Below are positions 23,372-33,100 of a DNA stretch of 64,000 nucleotides, in pieces. The translations under genes and the position numbers were made by a program. How positions within the stretch are numbered: the stretch's first letter is position 1; each line of letters opens with the position of its first letter. Where the stretch lies: assembly GCA_013822765.1 (NCBI GenBank), contig PNKY01000005.1, positions 302,699-366,698 of the forward strand. Reading direction: 5' to 3'. Below the pieces are notes generated by a model, which had not been told where the DNA came from, made no database searches, and saw nothing but the letters and a program-made list of their open reading frames with translations. The DNA comes from Rhodospirillum sp. GTDB lineage: Bacteria > Pseudomonadota > Alphaproteobacteria > Dongiales > Dongiaceae.

Positions 23372-24511
23372 ATGTTGCAGCATTCGATCAAGCGATTCGT
23401 GCGGACCTGCTGGCGCCTTGCCCTGGCGGCCGCCCTGCTGGCGCCGGGCATGATCGCCCCGGCTGCCGCCACGTCGCGCATCAAGGACATCGCCGACTTC
23501 GAGGGCGTCCGGGAAAACCAGCTGGTCGGCTACGGCATCGTGGTCGGCCTCAATGGCACCGGCGATGATCTCGAATCGGCGGTTTTCACCCGGGAAAGCC
23601 TGATCGGCATGCTCGAGCGCCTCGGCGTCAACGCGCGCGACGAGGATCTGGAGACCGACAACGTCGCCGCGGTGATGGTGACGGCCAGCCTCCCCCCCTT
23701 CGCCCGCCAGGGCGCCGAGATCGACGTGACCATCTCCGCCCTCGGCGATGCCAGCAGCCTGCAGGGCGGCACCTTGTTGGTGACCCCGATGGTCGGCGCC
23801 GACGGCGAAGTCTATGCTGTCGCGCAGGGCCAGATCACGATCGGCGGCTTCTCTGCAACCGGCGCAGCGGAATCGGTGCTGCGCGGCGTTCCGACCAGCG
23901 GCCGCATCGCCCGCGGCGCCATCGTCGAGCGCGAAGTGCCCTTCGACCTCGGCGCGCTGCCGACCGTCAACATCGCGCTGCGCAATCCGGATTTCACCAC
24001 CGCCCGCCGCATCGCGGACGCCATCAACACCGAGCTCGAGCGCGACGTCGCCTATCCGGTGGATTCCGGCACCGTGGTGCTGAACGTTTCGATGGGCGGC
24101 GGCGACCCGGCTGCGCTGCTGACCAACATCGAGACCCTGCCGATCGAACCCGACCTTCCGGCCAAGGTGGTGATCGACGAGAACACCGGCGTGATCGTGA
24201 TGGGCGACACCGTGCGCATCAGCAGGGTTGCGGTGGCGCAGGGCAACCTCACCATCCGCATCACCGAGACCCCGCAGGTCTCGCAGCCCAATCCGTTTTC
24301 CAATACCGGCGTCACCGTGGTCGTCCCGCGCACCAACGTCGAGGTGCAGGAGGATGCCGACCGCAAGCTCGCGGTGATCGAGCCCGGCGTCACGCTGGAG
24401 GAACTGGTCGCGGGTCTCAATTCGCTCGGCGTCAGCCCGCGCGACATGATCTCGATCCTGCAGACCATCAAGTCCGCCGGCGCGCTGCAAGCCGAGCTGA
24501 TGGTGCAGTGA
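23372..24511 (+). CDS. flgI: Flagellar P-ring protein FlgI
   Basis: FlgI forms the periplasmic P ring. The 379-residue protein has a signal peptide (cleavage near PAAATSR, residue 30) followed by the hallmark SRIKDIADFEGVRENQLVGYG and GLNGTGDD, then SLQGGTLLVTPMVGADGEVY and the C-terminal DMISILQTIKSAGALQAEL. The ATG at 23372 has GAAGGAAAACC upstream. Its TGA overlaps the flgJ ATG. Confidence 0.98.
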   Translation: MLQHSIKRFVRTCWRLALAAALLAPGMIAPAAATSRIKDIADFEGVRENQLVGYGIVVGLNGTGDDLESAVFTRESLIGMLERLGVNARDEDLETDNVAAVMVTASLPPFARQGAEIDVTISALGDASSLQGGTLLVTPMVGADGEVYAVAQGQITIGGFSATGAAESVLRGVPTSGRIARGAIVEREVPFDLGALPTVNIALRNPDFTTARRIADAINTELERDVAYPVDSGTVVLNVSMGGGDPAALLTNIETLPIEPDLPAKVVIDENTGVIVMGDTVRISRVAVAQGNLTIRITETPQVSQPNPFSNTGVTVVVPRTNVEVQEDADRKLAVIEPGVTLEELVAGLNSLGVSPRDMISILQTIKSAGALQAELMVQ

Positions 24512-24843
24512 TGACCACGCCCCTTTCCACCACGCCTCTCGACCGCCTCGGCACGCTGCGGCCCAGCACGCTCGGGGGCGCCGCGCCCACGATCGACGCC
24601 AAGGACCAGGCCAGGATCAAGGCCAGCGCCGAGGATTTCGAAGCGTTCTTCGTCACCCACGCATTCGAGGATATGTACGGCGATCTGTCGAGCGATCCTC
24701 TGTTCGGCGGCGGCGAGGCCGAGAGCATCTTCCGTTCCTTTTTGCTGCAGGAGTACGGCAAGCAGGTCGCCAGGACCGGCGGCGTCGGCGTTTCCGACAT
24801 GGTGCAAAAGCAGCTGCTGCAGCTTCAGGAGTCTCCGCGATGA
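24511..24843 (+). CDS. flgJ: Rod-binding protein FlgJ, N-terminal domain only
   Basis: The 110-residue product corresponds to the rod-capping N-terminal domain of FlgJ: AEDFEAFFVTHAFEDMYGDL (about residues 33-52), GGGEAESIFRSFLLQEYGKQ and the end SDMVQKQLLQLQ. The muramidase domain of enterobacterial FlgJ is absent, as in many alphaproteobacteria, where a separate lytic transglycosylase opens the wall. It overlaps flgI (TGATGA) and the next gene by 4 bp. Confidence 0.9.
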   Translation: MTTPLSTTPLDRLGTLRPSTLGGAAPTIDAKDQARIKASAEDFEAFFVTHAFEDMYGDLSSDPLFGGGEAESIFRSFLLQEYGKQVARTGGVGVSDMVQKQLLQLQESPR

Positions 24844-25277
24844 ACAAGTCCTCCCGCATGGCCGATCTGCTGGCCATCACGTCGCGGCTGATTTCCTGCA
24901 TGGAGCGCGAGGTCGAACTGCTGCGCGCCATGAAGCCCAAGGATCTGCGCCAGCTCCAGCATGACAAGTCCACGCTGAGCGATGCCTATCGCGCTTTCGT
25001 GCTGGCGCTGAAGGAGCCGGACATGGCGGCCGACGCGGTCACCGACGTCCTCAAGGAAGAGCTGACCGAGGCGACCGAGCGGTTCCAGGCGGCGCTGCAG
25101 GATAATCTGCGCGCGCTTCGCGCCATGCGCGACGTGAACGAGCGCGTGATGCGTGCGGTCGTGGAAGCTCTGGAAGAACCCCGCTTGCAGGTCACCGGCT
25201 ACAACCAGCGCGGCGCGCTGCGGCGCGGCCGGCGCCAGCCGGCGATCGGCCCAGCCGCCATTCAGCAGCGGGCATGA
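24840..25277 (+). CDS. FlgN-like export chaperone candidate
   Basis: The 145-residue protein is almost wholly alpha-helical with the FlgN-like pattern LLAITSRLISCMEREVELLR at residues 10-29, followed by KDLRQLQHDKSTLSDAYR, the part that usually reads L-x-x-x-x-x-x-K. The Arg-rich tail (RRGRRQP) is atypical. FlgN is the cytoplasmic chaperone of FlgK and FlgL. The flgI-flgJ-FlgN order is common in alphaproteobacteria. Translationally coupled to flgJ. Confidence 0.75.
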   Translation: MNKSSRMADLLAITSRLISCMEREVELLRAMKPKDLRQLQHDKSTLSDAYRAFVLALKEPDMAADAVTDVLKEELTEATERFQAALQDNLRALRAMRDVNERVMRAVVEALEEPRLQVTGYNQRGALRRGRRQPAIGPAAIQQRA

Positions 25278-25297
25278 AAAAAGGCCCGCGCGGGCCC
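25276..25297 (-). terminator. Terminator for the minus-strand FlaG-like gene
   Basis: On the minus strand GGCCCGCGCGGGCC is self-complementary and is followed by six T (the A run at 25277-25282 on the plus strand). It lies 27 bp past the stop of the gene at 25324 and overlaps the stop of the FlgN-like gene. Confidence 0.75.
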
Positions 25298-25323
25298 CGA
25301 CTTCGCAAGCCAAGTAATTCGGA

Positions 25324-25806
25324 CTAGGCCGAAAGGCTTACAACACCGCTTCCCTGGTTGGCGCCGCCGACTGCAGCAACAAGCGCTTTCGCGAGCTGCG
25401 GCGCCGGTTGAGATGGCGCCGGCTGAGACGGTGCCGGCTCGCCAGACGGCGCGGAAGACGATGATTGATCGCTCTGCTGCCGCGCCAGCTGCCGTTCGAC
25501 ACGTGCCGTGCGCTCGTAGGCGCGCAGAACCTGCTCGGACGGAACCTGGATGACTCGCTCTCCCGTCTCCGGGCTCTGGCCGATCAGGACGATGCGGCCG
25601 ATGTCCTGCCTGTAAATGAATTGGAAGCTATTATAGCGGAGCATCTGCTCCGCGTTGCTGGCGCCCGCTAGGGTGCGCGCCGACTCCGCGGCGGCAACCG
25701 TGGTCGCCTGAGCCCCGTTGGCCGAAAGAGTCGCAGCAGCGCTCGCCTGCACCGAAGATGGCGCAGAACTGGCTGAAGCGCTTGATGTCGTGATCGGGCG
25801 CAACAT
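25324..25806 (-). CDS. FlaG-like protein, divergent from flagellin 1
   Basis: The 160-residue product has a Ser/Ala-rich N-terminus (residues 1-50), a central folded segment YNSFQFIYRQDIGRIVLIGQ then PETGERVIQVPSEQVLRAYE (about 60-103), and a Gln/Ser/Pro-rich tail. The central part matches the FlaG C-terminal pattern, in which a beta hairpin D-x-x-x-G-R-x-x-V is followed by E-T-G-E-x-I-x-Q-x-P-S-E. FlaG proteins limit filament length in some bacteria. Here the domain is in the middle, so the assignment is tentative. AAGGAG precedes the ATG. Confidence 0.6.
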   Translation of the reverse strand: MLRPITTSSASASSAPSSVQASAAATLSANGAQATTVAAAESARTLAGASNAEQMLRYNSFQFIYRQDIGRIVLIGQSPETGERVIQVPSEQVLRAYERTARVERQLARQQSDQSSSSAPSGEPAPSQPAPSQPAPQLAKALVAAVGGANQGSGVVSLSA

Positions 25807-26049
25807 CCGGGCCCGCTACTCCTTCCTCTTGCTGCCAGCCCGAGATTTCGGGCCGTATATACCACACAGCAGTATAGATGATTTTTCCCCCTATCCATTA
25901 AGAATGGGTAAAAGCCCCTGCACTCAGGTGCGTTGATTTCCTTTTGCTAGAACGAATTTTCCCGTTCGCCGCGTCGCTCCTTCCCACCCAAAATTGCCTC
26001 AAATTGTACCGACCAAGAATAGTGCGCGCTAATTCAGTGAGTTAGCGTC
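25807..26049. other. Upstream region of flagellin 1
   Basis: The 342-bp gap before flagellin 1 holds AT-rich stretches, an inverted repeat CGCTAA-N9-TTAGCG at 26027-26047 immediately beside the -24 element, and the repeat GAACG-N8-CGTTC at 25950-25967. I found no GGCA-N5-TGCC pair here, in contrast to flagellin 2. The inverted repeat is placed where a protein could block or help sigma-54 polymerase. Confidence 0.5.
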
Positions 26050-26064
26050 TGGCACGCAAGTTGC
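26050..26064 (+). promoter_or_regulatory. Sigma-54 promoter of flagellin 1
   Basis: TGGCACG-CAAG-TTGC, exact -24/-12 match, 85 bp before the flagellin ATG. Confidence 0.9.
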
Positions 26065-26148
26065 GTTGATGGGTTCGAAACCGCCTGTGCGGACATGACT
26101 CGGGCGCCAAAGCGCGGCCGATGTTGGCAGGATACGAAGGAGAACCCT

Positions 26149-28380
26149 ATGCCGACGAACGACATTCAATTGACTGCGGGCATCCGCAACAACCTGCTGT
26201 TGCTGCAATTCACGTCCGAAAGAATCGACCGCACGCAACAGCGGCTCGCGACTGGCAACAAGATCAACTCCGCGATCGATGGCGCGGTTGCGTTTTTTGC
26301 CTCAAAGGGGTTGAACCGCCGCGCGGACGACCTTTCGCAGCTCAAGGACTCGATCGGCCAGAGCATCAGCACCATCAAGGCCGCCGACACCGGCGTGACC
26401 TCGATCGAAAAGATGCTCGACCAGGCGAAGGGCCTCATCACGTCGGCCTACGGCAGCCTCGGCAAGGACGCGCCCTCGGTGGCGCTGCGCAAGTCGCTGT
26501 CCGAGCAGTTCAACAACCTGCTGCGTCAGATCGACAAGCAGGCGGGCGACGCCACCTATCAGGGCAAGAACCTGCTGCTGGGCAGCGGCCTACGCCTCGA
26601 CGCGACCTCGTCCTCGAAGAGCGCGACCAACGCCATCATCGGCATCAGCAACACGCGCGTCACCAACGTGGTGTCGGCGGACGACTATGTGGTCGACATC
26701 AGCGGCGACGGTGCGATCAGCTCCGACGCCAGCGACATCGCCAACGCCGAGCGCGACCGCGGCATCCAGAACCTGACGATCTCCGGCTTTGCCAGCAAGA
26801 CGCTGGGCAATTTCGACAGCGTCGTCATCAAGTATGCCGGCGGCAAGGGCAAGGACAAGACCTTCACCATCACCGAAGGCAGCATCGCGGTCACCAAGAC
26901 CTTCACCACCGAGCAGTGGGACAATGCCAAGGCGACCGGCCGGTTGCTGAACTTCGACCATCAGTTCGCCAGCGGCACGCACATTAACTTCGACGTCGAC
27001 TTCGACGAGATCGACGACGTGCCGGATACCGCCGGCGTCGGCACCTCGGTGATCGAGAAGAACGTCAATGTCTCGGTCTCCACCACGAACCTCAATGGCA
27101 TCGGCCAGCGCATCGAGCGCAGCGCCCTCAACCAGTCGGGCCAGCAGAAGCTCGCCAACGGCGAGAACGCCTGGGCCTATGACTCCGGCACGCCGCGCAT
27201 GACGGTGGACGAACGCACCATCCTGCAGGCCGCGGCCTACAGCGCAACCGCCGGGCTGGCCTATGGCCGCGCTTCCGATGCGATCGTCGGCACGCCGACC
27301 ATTGGGGCATCCGGCATCGCCAACGACTTCTCCTACTCCCTCACCGCCTCCGCGACCGCTGCCGACTTCAATTTCGTGACCGGCACGTTTGGCAGCTATG
27401 CCGCCACCTTGGTCGGCCCGAACGGCGGCGTCACCACCACCGTCAGCGTGAACGGGTCCTATACCTTCTCCGCGGCGGCCGACAATACGGAGAACGTGAC
27501 GCTCGATCTGCAGACGCCTGGTTTCCAGGGCATCGTCCGAGCCACCGGGTCGAGCGCTGGCGCCGCCAACGGCACCGAGCAGGCGCTCGGCGCGGCGTTG
27601 CCGGGAACCGGCGTGTCGCTCAGCACCCTCTCGGGTCTGGCCGACAACCTGGCCCACACGCTGACCTTCGACATCGATACCACTGCCTCCGCCTCGACGT
27701 TCAGCCTGAGCGACGGCTACGGCGGAACGGCGACCGTGACCGGCACCCTGGGCAGCCAGGTGCTGAGCTTCACCATCACGGGCGGCGTCAACAGCGGCGC
27801 CACCATGACGCTGACGCTCGCCAGCAACGCCCTGGTCGCGAACTCCGAGGGCACGGTCAAATACAACGCCATCGGCGACTTCACCGCGCCCGACCAGGCC
27901 TTGTTCGACGTGCGGGCGGCCCAGACCGGCCAGACCTCGACCATCGAGACGGTGCAGGTCACCGACGGCAATGACAGCAACAATCTCACGGTCCAGCTCA
28001 ACGAAACCAACACCAGCCAGGTGACGGTGGTGAGCCAGAACGTGCAGACCGACGGCCAGGGCCTGGCGGTCGACTTCGCGCAGAACGCATGGCGCGACCG
28101 GGCGGATATCGACTCCGCGCTGGCCTCGATCGAGTCCGCGAAACTACGCTTGCGCGGCGCGGCGTCCTCGCTCAGCAACAACCTCGACATCATCACGACG
28201 CGGCTGAACTTCACCAACGAGTTCATCAACGTCCTGGCGGAAGGCGCCAACAAGCTGGTGCAGGCCGACCAGAACGAGGAAGGCGCCAACCTGCTGCAAC
28301 TGCAGACGCGCCAGCAGCTCGGCACCATCAGCCTCAGCCTCGCCAACCAGGCGCAGCAGGCGATCCTGCGGCTGTTCTAA
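26149..28380 (+). CDS. Flagellin 1 (long form, 743 residues)
   Basis: This is a filament protein exported by the flagellar system. Residues 1-170 form the D0/D1 N-terminal helices (IRNNLLLLQFTSERIDRTQQ, then ATGNKINSAIDGAVAFFASK), and the last about 130 residues the D1/D0 return, ending TRQQLGTISLSLANQAQQAI then LRLF, the alphaproteobacterial flagellin end. Between them is a long Ser/Thr/Ala/Gly-rich region of about 430 residues with beta-rich repeats. Typical flagellins are 270-500 residues, so this one has a large surface domain. The ATG at 26149 follows GAAGGAGAA. It shares its termini and about half its core with flagellin 2 at 33845. It ends in a terminator at 28405. Confidence 0.93.
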   Translation: MPTNDIQLTAGIRNNLLLLQFTSERIDRTQQRLATGNKINSAIDGAVAFFASKGLNRRADDLSQLKDSIGQSISTIKAADTGVTSIEKMLDQAKGLITSAYGSLGKDAPSVALRKSLSEQFNNLLRQIDKQAGDATYQGKNLLLGSGLRLDATSSSKSATNAIIGISNTRVTNVVSADDYVVDISGDGAISSDASDIANAERDRGIQNLTISGFASKTLGNFDSVVIKYAGGKGKDKTFTITEGSIAVTKTFTTEQWDNAKATGRLLNFDHQFASGTHINFDVDFDEIDDVPDTAGVGTSVIEKNVNVSVSTTNLNGIGQRIERSALNQSGQQKLANGENAWAYDSGTPRMTVDERTILQAAAYSATAGLAYGRASDAIVGTPTIGASGIANDFSYSLTASATAADFNFVTGTFGSYAATLVGPNGGVTTTVSVNGSYTFSAAADNTENVTLDLQTPGFQGIVRATGSSAGAANGTEQALGAALPGTGVSLSTLSGLADNLAHTLTFDIDTTASASTFSLSDGYGGTATVTGTLGSQVLSFTITGGVNSGATMTLTLASNALVANSEGTVKYNAIGDFTAPDQALFDVRAAQTGQTSTIETVQVTDGNDSNNLTVQLNETNTSQVTVVSQNVQTDGQGLAVDFAQNAWRDRADIDSALASIESAKLRLRGAASSLSNNLDIITTRLNFTNEFINVLAEGANKLVQADQNEEGANLLQLQTRQQLGTISLSLANQAQQAILRLF

Positions 28381-28404
28381 GCCAAGGCTCAAGATCGAAA
28401 AGAG

Positions 28405-28440
28405 CCGCCCGGCGCCGCAAGGCCCGGGCGGTTTTCTTTT
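28405..28440 (+). terminator. Intrinsic terminator of flagellin 1
   Basis: CCGCCCGG against CCGGGCGG forms an 8-bp stem with an 11-base loop, followed by TTTTCTTTT. Confidence 0.88.
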
Positions 28441-28557
28441 GCGTCAGAAAAATTTTGCAGTCCTGTCGGGCGCTGGCGTGCTCATACGTCCTAGGGAAGC
28501 GACGCCTGCCGTCCGGATGACCCGACGCTGGGGTTTTAATGTACGCGTGACAGGAGC

Positions 28558-29034
28558 ATGACCATGAAAGTCATACAGAATCTCTGGTTCGAGAAGGACA
28601 TGGAGGCGGCGATCAAGTTCTATACCTCCTTGATATCTGGCTCGGCGACCGAATGGACCACCACCATACCCGCGGAAACGCCCAGCGGCCCGGCGGGCAG
28701 CGTCAAGCTTGCCTCCTTCACCCTCGGCGACCAGCGCTACATGGCGGTCGAGGCGGGGCCTCTCGACCCCTTCAATCACAGCTTCTCCATCATGGTCGAG
28801 TGCGACACCCAGGCACAGATCGACCGCCTCTGGAATGCCCTCAAGGAGGGCGGCGCCACGGAACAATGCGGCTGGCTGCGGGACCGCTGGGGGCTCTCCT
28901 GGCAGATCGTGCCCAAGAGGCTCGGCGAACTGATGATGGATCCGGATCGCGCCAAGGCCAAGCGGGTGACCGAGGCCATGCTCACGATGGTGAAATTCGA
29001 CATCGCGGCACTGGAGGCCGCAGCCAGAGGCTAG
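28558..29034 (+). CDS. VOC-family protein (PhnB/3-demethylubiquinone methyltransferase-like)
   Basis: The 158-residue protein fits the PhnB-like branch of the glyoxalase/VOC superfamily: QNLWFEKDMEAAIKFYTSL at residues 6-24, the core SVKLASFTLGDQRYMAVEAG and HSFSIMVECDTQAQIDRLWN, then CGWLRDRWGLSWQIVPKRLG, which is the family's usual C-terminal motif. Members are mostly of unknown substrate. CAGGAG lies 7 bp before the ATG. It stands alone between flagellin 1 and the TPR genes and is convergent with the gene at 29057. Confidence 0.85.
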   Translation: MTMKVIQNLWFEKDMEAAIKFYTSLISGSATEWTTTIPAETPSGPAGSVKLASFTLGDQRYMAVEAGPLDPFNHSFSIMVECDTQAQIDRLWNALKEGGATEQCGWLRDRWGLSWQIVPKRLGELMMDPDRAKAKRVTEAMLTMVKFDIAALEAAARG

Positions 29035-29056
29035 TCGAAGGCCGAGACGCCGGAGG

Positions 29057-30103
29057 TCAGCGGATGAAGATCTGATCCAACGACGTCGAGGGGTCGGGCT
29101 CGCTCGCCTTGTCCTGGTCGGAGGATTGCAGCGTGCCGAGGTCGAGCTCGATCAGCGTCGAGCGCGGCGTGGCGCCGGGCTGCAGCTTGCGCAAGCGCGC
29201 GCGATGGTTCGCATCGGCGGGCTCGAACTGCGCGGCCCGCTTGGCTGCATCGAGCGCCTCGGCGGATTCACCGGCCGAGATCGCGGCGTCGGCGAGCACG
29301 CCCCAGGCGACGTCCGAGTTCGGCTTGATCGAGGTGGCGCGGCGCAGCCAGCGCAGCGCCTTGGCCGGGTCGCCGCTCAGCGTCAGGGCGATGCCATAAT
29401 GCAGCGCGGTGGTGAAGCGGTCCGGTTCGATCTCCGCAGCCTTTTCCAGGTGCGCGAGCGCATCGCCGGCGCGCCCGCGCTTGGTCAGCAGGACGCCCAG
29501 ATTGCTCCGGGATTCGGCGTTCGCCGGGTCGAGTGCGACCGCCTTGGCGAAGGCGGTCTCGGCCCGCGCCGCGTCGCGCAGCTCGAGCTGGGCCAGGCCC
29601 AGCCGGCTCCAGATCTCCGCATCGTTCGGCGCCAGCCGCGCGGCGGTTTCCAGCGCCTCGGCGGCGTCGCGATGCTGGCCGAGATCGCTCGACGCCATCG
29701 CCAGGTTGCGCCAGGCCATGGCGTATTTCGGGTCAAGCTCCACCGCCTTGCGGGCGGCTGACCGCGCGTCGTCCGACCGGTTGCAGGTCAGGCATGCGGC
29801 GGCGAGATTGTTCCAGTAGAGGGCTTGGGCCGGCTTCTGCACGGTCGCCCGCTGCAGCAGCGCGATGCCGTCCTCGACCCGATGCGTGCGCGCCAGCAGC
29901 ATGCCCTTTTGATGCAGCGCCTCGACATGATCCGGGAAGCGTGCCAGCACTTCGTTCAGCGCGCGCTCGGCGTCTGCGAAAGCGCCCGCTTGCGCGGCGG
30001 CGATCGCCTTTTCGACGACGTTGTCGGCGGCGGATGTAGCCGCGCCATTCTTGCCCTGCTTCTTGTCGACCTTCGCCGCGGTGCGGCGCTGCTTGCGGTT
30101 CAT
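29057..30103 (-). CDS. TPR protein coupled to the tandem TPR-glycosyltransferase gene
   Basis: The 348-residue product has a basic N-terminus (MNRKQRRTAAKVDKKQGK) and then about eight TPR units from residue 30 to 310, for example AMAWRNLAMASSDLGQHRDA and AEIWSRLGLAQLELRDAARA. No catalytic domain is visible. AAGGAG precedes the ATG at 30103, which overlaps the stop of the upstream gene (ATGA), so the two are translated together. It may be a substrate-binding partner of the upstream glycosyltransferase-like protein; this is inference. Confidence 0.85.
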   Translation of the reverse strand: MNRKQRRTAAKVDKKQGKNGAATSAADNVVEKAIAAAQAGAFADAERALNEVLARFPDHVEALHQKGMLLARTHRVEDGIALLQRATVQKPAQALYWNNLAAACLTCNRSDDARSAARKAVELDPKYAMAWRNLAMASSDLGQHRDAAEALETAARLAPNDAEIWSRLGLAQLELRDAARAETAFAKAVALDPANAESRSNLGVLLTKRGRAGDALAHLEKAAEIEPDRFTTALHYGIALTLSGDPAKALRWLRRATSIKPNSDVAWGVLADAAISAGESAEALDAAKRAAQFEPADANHRARLRKLQPGATPRSTLIELDLGTLQSSDQDKASEPDPSTSLDQIFIR

Positions 30104-33100
30104 TCGGACTCCTTCCGATTCGCGCCGATGAATTGCGCGAGCTCGGCCATCAGCGTCTCTGCCATCGGCGCTTCGGGTGCCTGGGCTGCGCGGATGACGC
30201 GCGCGGTCGGATGCCATTTGCTGGCGCCGCCCTCGATCCCCCAGGACCAGTGAGCATTGACGCCGGCAATCTTCCACACCGGCTTGCCGACCGCGCCAGC
30301 CAGCGTCGCCGCCAGATCTTCGCTCGAGATCAATAGGTCGAGCGCCGCCAGCGTTCCGGCAACCGATCCTAGCCCATTGGACATCCAGGTCGATTCATAA
30401 ATCAGCGGCAGGTTCGGCGTCGACAGCAGCTGCGACAAGGCCGGCGTCATGCCGCCCATCGGCAGCGCAGCCCAGCGAATACCCGGAACATCGAGCAGCG
30501 GCACAAACGGCTCGAGCCCACCCAGCGCAGAGCCGGTCGGCTGCCAGGCCAGGCCGATCACGCGATCATTCGTCCGGTCGGCCACGAGCCGTCGGCGCAG
30601 CGACGCCGCTTGATTGCGGTCGACCTGCAGCCAGCCGCCGGCCGCTTTTCCACCATAGGCCTGCGCGATGTCGCCCAGGCTGGCCGCAATCTGCGTGCGG
30701 TCCTCGACCATGTCGGCCGGGGTCAACGTCCCCGCGCCCGCGATGCGCGCCTTCGAAAACGCCGCCTGCAACAGCGGCAGGGCCTTGGCCTCGCATTCCG
30801 CGCGGACGGTGCGCGCATCGTCCAGCACATCGGCGAGCCAGGGCGCGAACAGCAGTTGCTCCATGGTGTTGCGCTCGGCGCGCAGGAACAAACGGCGGCG
30901 CCGGATCTTGCCGCCGGTCCAGGATTTCGGCCGATCGTCCGGCGCCATCATCGCGAGGTGGCGCGGCAGCTCTTCGGGGGTCGTGCCGAAGCGCCAGGCG
31001 AAATTCGGCCAGGCCACCGCGTCGCGGCCATGCCGCAAGTCGATCTCCGCCAGCGAGACGCGCGGTCCGGGCAATTCGGGCGCCTGCTGAACCAAGCGGG
31101 CGAAGTTGCGCTGCGCCAGTTCGTCCTCACCCTGCAGCGCCTGCAATCCGGCCAGGATCGAGCGCGCCACCACGTGCGCCGGATCGGTGCGGAGCACGCG
31201 GGCGAAATAGTCGGTGGCCTGGTCGAGCAGGCCCTTGGCGGCGAGGATCTGGCCCATCGCCATCAGCGCGGTCGGTTCGTTGCCCTGCCGCGTCAGGTTG
31301 CGCGCCAGCCGCTCGCCGGCGTCGCGATGGCCGGCTTCGAACAGCGCCACCGCCCAATCGGCCTTGTAGTCGATGCGCTCCGGCGCCAGCTCGGCGGCCT
31401 TGCCGAGAATCGCAACGGCATCGCGCACATGATTCGCTTTCAGCGCGGCCTTGCCGACGCCATGGAATGCGGCGGCCTTGTGGCGACCGGTCTCCATCAG
31501 CCAGCGGAAGAAATCCTCCGCCGGCGCCATCGCCTCGCGGCGCAACAACTCTTCGCCGCAGCGCAGGCAGATCTCCGCCGTCGCGTCCAGGAGAGGCTCG
31601 GTACCGATATCGCGCAGCCGCTTCGCGACGTTGGCAACCACATGCTCCCAGCCCTCGCCCTTCGGTTGGCGGATGAGTTCGAGGCTGTCGTACCAGATCG
31701 ACTTGGTCCGGTCGACCAGCCAGCGCCAATCGGAGTTGAGCGGCAGCAGCACCCAGCACGGCTTGCCGATCGCGCCGGCGAAATGGACGGTGCTGTTGTC
31801 GACCGAGATCACCAGGTCCATCGCCGCGATCTGCGCGGTGAAGGGGTCGAGATATTGGAACGGATCGACCTCGCGGTCCCAATGCACCACATGGCCCGTC
31901 TCGGTGCGCAGGGTCTCGAGGTCGCGGCTCACATCGCCGTATTGCAGCGAGATGAAGGCGCAGTCGGGCGTCTCGAAGATCGGCTTCCACAGCGACAGAT
32001 CGATCGAGCGGATGGTGGCGCTGTCGCGGTTGCCGCTGCGCCAGGAGATGCCGACCAGGCGCTTGCCTGGAAACAGCGCGCGATAGCGGTTGCGCAGCTT
32101 CAGCGCCAAGGCCGGTTCGGGGATGAGATGGCCACTCCGGTTCGGTAGGTTCTCGATCTCCACCGGCAGCAGCGACAGCAGGTCGCCCATGCCGATCTTG
32201 GCGCGGTAGCGGCTGGGATCCCAATTCGTCGGAAGCGCATTGCGGTCGACGATCGGCATGTCGGGGAAACTGCGCCGGAACAGGCTGGCAATGCGCGCGT
32301 TGACCTCGATGGTGACGGCCTTCACGTATTTGCGCAGTTCCGAGAACAGCAGCGAGAACATGGCATAGTCGCCGATGCCCTGCTCGCAATACACGATCAG
32401 GTGGCCGTCGAGCGGCTTGCCGTCCCAGTCGGATACTGGGATGTCCCACGGCTTGTCGTGGGTGTTGCGGTTCCAGCGCGCGGCGTAGAGTTCGAGCCCG
32501 CGCTTGTACTGGCCGATGCGAAAGGCGTTGAGGCCGCTGGCCATCACCACGACCTTGATGTCGGGCGCGATGGCGGTGGCGCGGTCCAGCACCTCCTGCG
32601 CCATCTCGAATTCGCCCTCGGCCATCATCAGCGACGCCAGATCCTTCAAGCCCTCGGCCTTGGTGGGATTGGCCTCGACGAAGGCGCCGGCGATGGCGCG
32701 GCAGCGGTCCAGGGCGTTGAGCCAGTAATAGACTTCGTTGTACGCCCGCGCCTTGTCCCAGTCCTGCGCCGCCTGGCTCAGCAGCTTGTCCCACAGGGCG
32801 TCGGCCTCTTCCACCCGGCCCACCCGGCGCAGCGCCTGCTCCTTGATGGGCTGCCCATACGATGCATCGGAGCCAAGGCGTGCGGCCTGCTCGGCCGCCT
32901 CCAGCGTCTCGTGCGGATCGCCGTTGCGATGCAGGAGCGCCCAAGCCAGCGTCGCCCAGGCGTCCGGGGCGCGCTCGTCGATCGAGAGGATGCGGCGCGC
33001 AAGGCGCTCGGCCTCGCCCGCCTCCTTCAGCATCATGCGCGCGCGGGCCAGGTTCTGCAGCAGCGGCAGCCGGTTGGGTGCGCGTTCGAGCGCTTCCTCG

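Noticed and set aside
25870..26049. Search for a GGCA-N5-TGCC pair upstream of flagellin 1
   Set aside because: Only half-sites such as ACCC-N5-TGCC at 25986 were found, and none at 21-bp spacing, so I do not claim an operator here.
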